DNA from: Burkholderiales bacterium
GTDB taxonomy: Bacteria > Pseudomonadota > Gammaproteobacteria > Burkholderiales > Burkholderiaceae_C
Assembly: GCA_005793295.1 (NCBI GenBank)
Contig: SXSX01000035.1
Coordinates: 1 to 9,191, forward strand
Length of the DNA stretch: 9,191 bases
Direction: 5' to 3'
Under the pieces are notes generated by a model. That model was not told where the DNA came from. It worked only from the letters and a program-made list of their open reading frames with translations, and ran no database searches. Each line of letters opens with the position of its first letter. Position 1 is the first letter of the stretch. Of the stretch, positions 7,055 through 9,191 are shown in pieces. A program made the translations under genes and the position numbers.

Positions 7055-7279
7055 CTACCCCGCATCAAGTTGAGCGATAGAGGCCAGTAAGCGCCGGGCG
7101 TTGGTCGGTGTGCGCAGCAAATAGGCAGTTTCCTCCAGCGCTTTGTAATCGTCCAGTGAGATCATCACCACCGATTGATCGCCATTGCGCGTGATGATCA
7201 GCGGCTCGTGGTCTTCACACACACAGTTCATCACGCCAGCTAAATTGGAGCGTGCTGTGCTGTAGGTCATGGAATTCAT
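7055..7279 (-). CDS. YefM-type antitoxin, C-terminally truncated by a nonsense codon; no toxin gene beside it
   Basis: Phd/YefM antitoxin of a type II toxin-antitoxin module; the family binds its own operator and neutralises a RelE/YoeB-type RNase. The 74-residue product shows the fold's markers: MTYSTARSNLAGVMNCVCED (4-23), EPLIITRNGD, VVMISLDDYKALEETAYLL and NARRLLASIAQ. YefM is usually about 83 residues. Reading on in frame past the TAG at 7057-7055 gives GVER, a second TAG at 7042-7040, then LIS and TAG at 7030-7028, and the family end is typically GKGVERELI. Two nonsense changes therefore explain the truncation, and the full frame 7279-7028 would be 83 residues. I chose ATG 7279 (AGGAG 6 bases upstream) over a TTG at 7282. 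No toxin follows. The shortened protein may still bind DNA, but the C-terminal toxin-binding part is incomplete. Confidence 0.88.
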   Translation of the reverse strand: MNSMTYSTARSNLAGVMNCVCEDHEPLIITRNGDQSVVMISLDDYKALEETAYLLRTPTNARRLLASIAQLDAG

Positions 7280-7285
7280 CAATCA

Positions 7286-7290
7286 CTCCT
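7286..7290 (-). promoter_or_regulatory. Ribosome binding site of the yefM-like gene
   Basis: AGGAG on the minus strand, 6 bases upstream of the ATG at 7279. This spacing decides the start, because from the alternative TTG at 7282 the spacing would be only 3 bases. Confidence 0.75.
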
Positions 7291-7295
7291 TAAGT

Positions 7296-7334
7296 CGTAC
7301 CATTCATCGTACATAGGGACCAACACTTTGGCAA
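7296..7334 (-). promoter_or_regulatory. Promoter and YefM-type operator upstream of the orphan antitoxin
   Basis: On the minus strand, TTGCCA (7334-7329, 5/6 match to the -35 consensus) is followed after exactly 17 bases by TACGAT (7311-7306, 4/6 match to the -10). Two palindrome-like hexamers, TGTACG (7313-7308) and GGTACG (7301-7296), lie with centres 12 bases apart and overlap the -10. The E. coli yefM-yoeB operator has two palindromes with a TGTACA core spaced 12 bases centre to centre, as I recall. Here the cores differ by one and two bases. Autoregulation by the antitoxin is therefore likely, by inference. Confidence 0.6.
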
Positions 7335-7348
7335 TTTACGGCCATTAA

Positions 7349-7363
7349 CAAGCTGTTAAAACG
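7349..7363. repeat. Short hairpin over the end of the 50-codon frame
   Basis: TTAACAAGCTGTTAA (from about 7345) forms a 6-bp stem with a 3-base loop. It covers the TAA stop of the 50-codon frame on minus. There is no T-tract, so it is not a classical terminator; it may be chance or a degraded recombination site. Confidence 0.3.
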
Positions 7364-7508
7364 AAGCGTCACGGAACGCCCGCAGCGAAATAGATGCCTT
7401 GGCAGGGAATGGCTTCAAACCCTTGCGAACTAAGCCGCACACAATGTGCCTTACGTCAGTTTCCGGGTGTTCTAGCGTTGGCTTCACATCGCCAGCGCCG
7501 GATTTCAT
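7356..7508 (-). CDS. Possible 50-residue hypothetical protein
   Basis: Not recognised. A 50-codon frame starts at ATG 7508 (MKSGAGDVKPTLEHPETDV) with GGAGA about 7 bases upstream and ends KASISLRAFRDASF at TAA 7358-7356. It has one Cys, no hydrophobic segment and a basic C-terminal half. It overlaps another open frame on the same strand that continues in frame from the DUF3703 stop (7593 to TGA at 7456), so at most one of the two is likely to be coding. It may be the remains of a cassette gene. The good ribosome site is the only positive evidence. Confidence 0.35.
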   Translation of the reverse strand: MKSGAGDVKPTLEHPETDVRHIVCGLVRKGLKPFPAKASISLRAFRDASF

Positions 7509-7593
7509 TTTCAATCTCCGTATGAACTACGAAACCTTGTGAGAACTCAGCGAGCGCGTTGATACACTCGAGTCTGGCCGCTTGCGTGAATGA
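7456..7593 (-). pseudogene. Open stretch in frame after the DUF3703 stop, possible gene remnant
   Basis: Directly after the DUF3703 TAA, the same frame stays open for 45 codons (SFTQAARLECINALAEF, later HTEIENEIRRWRCEAN) and ends at TGA 7458-7456. The residue mix is protein-like, with an amphipathic helix pattern, but there is no suitable start and I do not recognise it. It could be the tail of a lost gene, a read-through extension, or chance. It overlaps the 50-codon frame in another phase. Confidence 0.3.
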
Positions 7594-7600
7594 TTAGGAC
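7573..7600 (-). other. Degenerate attC-like half site after DUF3703
   Basis: On minus, TCCTAAT followed by CATTCACGCAAGCGG resembles the left half (R'' plus L'' boxes) of attC sites from gammaproteobacterial integrons, where a common form is YYYAAC followed by ATTCA, then TCAAGCGG. No matching right half ending GTTRRRY is found downstream. The stop codon of DUF3703 lies inside it. This is weak evidence for a third, decayed site. Confidence 0.25.
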
Positions 7601-7953
7601 TGAGCTTTCTTAATTATGGCGCTCAAATCCTGCGGGACTGGCATCGGTTTCAGCGCACTCACGTTGGCGCCGCCGGTGTTGCCTTCGGGAACGAGTCCAA
7701 TCGCGGTCATTGTCGTGGCCCCCATCAGCCGAAGGATCTGCCCGAGCACCTCTGTTGGACGACGATAGCGAATTCCCCATCGGAGCATGTGCAGATGGAC
7801 TCGCACATGCTCGTAGGTCGATGCCTGGCCAAGAATGTGAGCCCGTTCAAGATGCGAAAAGGCCAGGGCGCTCTGGCCGGCCGATTCGGCAGCGTGGGAC
7901 TGACGAATCTCTTCGTCTACATACGGGGCGATATTGTTTGCAAACTTACTCAT
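7594..7953 (-). CDS. DUF3703 family protein
   Basis: Small cytoplasmic protein of the DUF3703 family; function unknown. The 119-residue product is full length for the family and carries its marks: AFSHLERAHILGQAST at 31-46, EHVRVHLHMLRWGIR at 48-62, and the C-terminal GNTGGANVSALKPMPVPQDL at 91-110. The many His residues (34, 39, 49, 53, 55) suggest a possible metal or ligand site, which is inference. No membrane segment. It starts at ATG 7953, 14 bases downstream of a shortened attC-like site, with only a weak GGGA as ribosome site. It lies in the cassette region, and such single small genes with own attC-like ends fit a former integron cassette. Confidence 0.88.
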   Translation of the reverse strand: MSKFANNIAPYVDEEIRQSHAAESAGQSALAFSHLERAHILGQASTYEHVRVHLHMLRWGIRYRRPTEVLGQILRLMGATTMTAIGLVPEGNTGGANVSALKPMPVPQDLSAIIKKAQS

Positions 7954-7966
7954 GATGTCCCATGGG

Positions 7967-7997
7967 TCCTAACGTTCGTTTTAGCGAGGGGTTAGGC
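7967..7997 (-). other. Shortened attC site between RidA and DUF3703 genes
   Basis: On minus, GCCTAAC (7997-7991, a full RYYYAAC match) and GTTAGGA (7973-7967, 6 of 7 to GTTRRRY) are complementary over 6 bases. Between them lie TCG and CGA, which also pair, then a loop CTAAAA. This is the end-and-inner-box order of attC but only 31 bases long, against about 57 or more for known sites, so the central part appears deleted. It sits 19 bases after the RidA stop, where a cassette's attC is expected. Confidence 0.55.
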
Positions 7998-8016
7998 CTT
8001 ACTACTCGCGACATGT

Positions 8017-8403
8017 TTAAGTTGACTGCTTCATGGCAGTAACTTCAATCTCGATCTTCATACGTGGATCAAGCAGCTTGGCCGAGATCATCATGGCTGC
8101 GGGGCGAACGTTTCCGAGGTACTTCTTTAGGACTGGCCAACACTGTTCAAAGTCCTCGCCGTTCGGTAGTACGTAGGTCACCCTGACCGTGTCTGCGAGG
8201 CTAGCGCCAGCCTTGCGCAACGCTTGATCGATGTTCTTTAGACACTGCTCGGCTTGCTCAGCTACGCCTTCTTCAATGGTCATCATTTCGTAGTTGAATC
8301 CGGTCGTACCGGACACGAAGACGAACGGTCCTTGGGCGACTGCGCGTGAGTAGCCGATCTGCTCTTCAAAGACTGATCCGGAGCTGATGAGTTGGCGATC
8401 CAT
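8017..8403 (-). CDS. RidA family protein (YjgF/YER057c/UK114)
   Basis: Rid proteins are cytoplasmic trimers; the archetype hydrolyses reactive enamine/imine intermediates such as 2-aminoacrylate. The 128-residue product has GYSRAVAQGPFVFVSG (17-32), ALRKAGASLADTVRVTYV (61-78), NVRPAAMM with R100 (fits catalytic Arg105 of E. coli RidA) and IEIEVTA with E120. The key arginine is present, so deaminase activity is possible; substrate and subfamily cannot be told. Many family members are not RidA in the strict sense, so no symbol is given. The ATG at 8403 has no ribosome site on minus (a C-rich stretch precedes it). It lies between two attC-like sites, and so is a cassette gene. Confidence 0.93.
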   Translation of the reverse strand: MDRQLISSGSVFEEQIGYSRAVAQGPFVFVSGTTGFNYEMMTIEEGVAEQAEQCLKNIDQALRKAGASLADTVRVTYVLPNGEDFEQCWPVLKKYLGNVRPAAMMISAKLLDPRMKIEIEVTAMKQST

Positions 8404-8442
8404 GATTTTGACAAAGAGTACTGAAGGAGGGGGAATTGTGAG

Positions 8443-8499
8443 GCCTAACGTCTGAGCTCAGTGGCCGCCGAAGGCGGTCAGCTGGAGCAATGGCTGGGC
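8443..8499 (-). other. attC recombination site between lipoprotein and RidA genes
   Basis: 57 bases, the length of a minimal attC. On minus it begins GCCCAGC (8499-8493, 6 of 7 to RYYYAAC) and ends GTTAGGC (8449-8443, full GTTRRRY). Inside, GCTCCAG pairs with CTGAGC leaving one C out of the helix, as the extrahelical base of attC, and CCGCC-TTC-GGCGG forms the apical hairpin. It begins 20 bases after the lipoprotein stop and ends 39 bases before the RidA ATG, the position expected in a cassette array. Confidence 0.8.
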
Positions 8500-8518
8500 G
8501 GCGCTATCGCTAGCAGAT

Positions 8519-8893
8519 CTACTTTTTGGCCTTGCAGTCGTTCCCCTTGTACGTCCATGAGACCACGCGAGAACCCTCCAATTCAAATGTTGTCATGCAC
8601 GACATGCCGATATTCATTGCTGGGCTTCCCCCAACTGCCGTTGTGTATGCGGTGTTTCCGATCACATTGGTCTGGTACGTCGGTGACGTACCTGGCAAGT
8701 AAACATTGCGCTTGGCTGAATAGACGGTGAACTTTCTGCCACCTGCCTCATACGCCTGAACTGGAGGGCCCCAACTGCGAACAAGGTCAATCTCTTGGGC
8801 GCCAACCCAGGAGTTGAGAACCTTCTCGTAGCCGGCTGTGGTTGCGCAGCCTGAAAGCGCGAAGACAGCGAAGATTGCAAGGTAGCGGAACAT
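8519..8893 (-). CDS. Small lipoprotein, cassette-borne, function unknown
   Basis: 124-residue precursor with a type II signal peptide: MFRYLAIFAVFALSGC, with lipobox LSGC and lipidated Cys16, so an envelope lipoprotein of about 109 residues; residue +2 is Ala, which favours the outer membrane. The mature part has YEKVLNSWVGAQEIDLVRSWGPP (22-44, given in pieces: a WVG..E..L..SWG pattern), a Tyr/Thr/Gly-rich middle and a C-terminal GNDCKAKK; two further Cys (about 99 and 120) could pair. This layout resembles small lipoproteins often found in integron cassettes and proteobacterial genomes, from memory. I chose ATG 8893 because AGGAGGG lies 5 bases upstream and it begins the signal peptide; a longer frame from 8983 lacks both. 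It is followed by an attC site. Confidence 0.85.
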   Translation of the reverse strand: MFRYLAIFAVFALSGCATTAGYEKVLNSWVGAQEIDLVRSWGPPVQAYEAGGRKFTVYSAKRNVYLPGTSPTYQTNVIGNTAYTTAVGGSPAMNIGMSCMTTFELEGSRVVSWTYKGNDCKAKK

Positions 8894-8924
8894 GAGCCCT
8901 CCTGTGTGGTTGATTGGCTGTGAT

Positions 8925-8931
8925 GCCCAAC
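8925..8931 (-). other. GTTGGGC core at the upstream end of the lipoprotein cassette
   Basis: A full match to GTTRRRY on minus, 31 bases before the lipoprotein ATG, as expected for the recombination point at the start of a cassette. The 10 bases TTGGGCATCA recur at about 9048-9039 (as GTTTGGGCATCA). Upstream, ACCTGAC at 9024-9018 is a 6/7 RYYYAAC match that would make a 100-bp site, but its inner boxes are poor. Confidence 0.4.
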
Positions 8932-8940
8932 GTAATGTAG

Positions 8941-8969
8941 ACCACAAAACCCGGATGGATACATCCGGG
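8941..8969 (-). terminator. Possible rho-independent terminator upstream of the lipoprotein gene
   Basis: On minus, CCCGGATG-TATC-CATCCGGG is a perfect 8-bp stem with a 4-base loop, followed by TTTTGTGGT. It would end transcripts coming from beyond 9050, isolating the cassette genes. The T-run has only four T. It could instead be the apical part of an attC-like fold ending at the GTTGGGC core. Confidence 0.5.
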
Positions 8970-9071
8970 CACAGTCGATACATCTTTTTGATGAAGTGGC
9001 TGTAAGCCGCTTGCTCGGTCAGGTGCGAGAGTGTAATTGATGCCCAAACTCACTAGTGTCCGGTAAATTTC

Positions 9072-9191
9072 ATGCTTGATGTCCGCAAACGTAGGCTACA
9101 CGTGCCCTGTAAGCCGATTTTTGATTCCGACGATTTGAAACGCGCATTTGCCGCGAAGGCTTACCGTTACCTCTTTTTGGGAGGTTTGCGG
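9072..9191 (+). CDS. Unidentified open frame running off the right edge, possibly of a mobile element
   Basis: Not recognised. From ATG 9072 (MLDVRKRRLH) the frame stays open for 40 codons to the end of the window and reads ...FDSDDLKRAFAAKAYRYLF. It is on the opposite strand to the cassette genes. No good ribosome site precedes it. About 20 bases upstream is CACTAGTGTCCGG (9051-9063), which looks like the terminal end of some insertion sequences, so a transposase-type gene beginning just inside an element end is possible, but this is only a guess. Another minus-strand frame is also open here for 32 codons. Confidence 0.3.
   Translation, partial: MLDVRKRRLHVPCKPIFDSDDLKRAFAAKAYRYLFLGGLR

Larger units (their letters stand above)
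7594..8931 (-). mobile_element. Integron-type gene cassette cluster without a visible integrase (CALIN-like)
   Basis: Three one-gene units in the same direction, lipoprotein, RidA and DUF3703, each short, with attC-like sites between them: a good 57-bp site at 8443-8499, a shortened one at 7967-7997, and a GTTGGGC core at 8931-8925 just before the first gene. One gene per unit, same orientation and a folded site after each gene is the cassette pattern. No integrase gene is in the window. The outer borders are uncertain: the antitoxin at 7028-7279 may be the next cassette, and the right border may be near 9049. Confidence 0.65.

Noticed and set aside
8894..8983. A longer start (ATG 8983) for the lipoprotein
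   Set aside because: It would put 30 extra residues before a clear signal peptide and would pass through the hairpin and GTTGGGC core; the ATG at 8893 has the ribosome site.
8787..9053. An 88-residue minus-strand frame upstream of and overlapping the lipoprotein gene
   Set aside because: It lies in another phase over the lipoprotein signal peptide, spans the putative terminator and cassette boundary, and resembles no family. The lipoprotein frame has an AGGAGGG site and a lipobox.
9072..9191. The edge frame as a divergent integron integrase
   Set aside because: An integrase facing away from the cassettes would fit the layout, but the visible 40 residues do not resemble the N-terminal of IntI proteins, and no attI-like stretch is evident.

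Overview
The window looks like a chromosome segment of a betaproteobacterium in Burkholderiales, most likely Comamonadaceae (Rhodoferax, Limnohabitans or Polaromonas type). This is inferred from the proteins and from a gene order I recall from that group: petABC, Nif3-like, membrane-anchored HtrA protease, tatCBA, HIT, hisE, hisI. The genus is not certain. Nearly all genes lie on the minus strand; only the protease gene is on plus.

Positions 1-7000 hold conserved core genes. From low to high coordinates: the start of petB (cytochrome b, running off the left edge), petA (Rieske protein), pdxA (vitamin B6 synthesis), a Nif3/DUF34 protein, a DegS-like serine protease (plus strand), tatC, tatB, tatA, a HinT-type HIT protein, hisE and hisI. 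Several neighbours on minus overlap by 4 bases (ATGA), so they are probably translationally coupled: Nif3-like/pdxA, tatB/tatC, hisE/HIT. TatABC is the export system that Rieske proteins normally need, so the export machinery and one of its likely substrates sit within 4 kb.

Positions 7000-9191 are accessory DNA. hisF would be expected directly upstream of hisI, but instead there are small unrelated minus-strand genes separated by integron-like attC sites. They are an orphan YefM-type antitoxin cut short by two in-frame TAG codons, a stretch with small overlapping reading frames, a DUF3703 gene, a RidA-family gene and a small lipoprotein gene. A 57-bp site at 8443-8499 has the attC end boxes, a folded arm with an extrahelical base and a GC-rich apical hairpin. 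A second site at 7967-7997 keeps the attC ends but has lost its middle. No integrase gene is visible. I read the region as a small cassette cluster without an integrase in view (CALIN-like), inserted next to the his-tat operon. The last 140 bases hold an open frame of unknown identity that runs off the right edge and may be the end of a mobile element.

I found no rRNA, tRNA or CRISPR array. The most notable signals are the attC pair, the decayed antitoxin that still has a promoter and operator with 12-bp spaced hexamers, and the break in the his operon.
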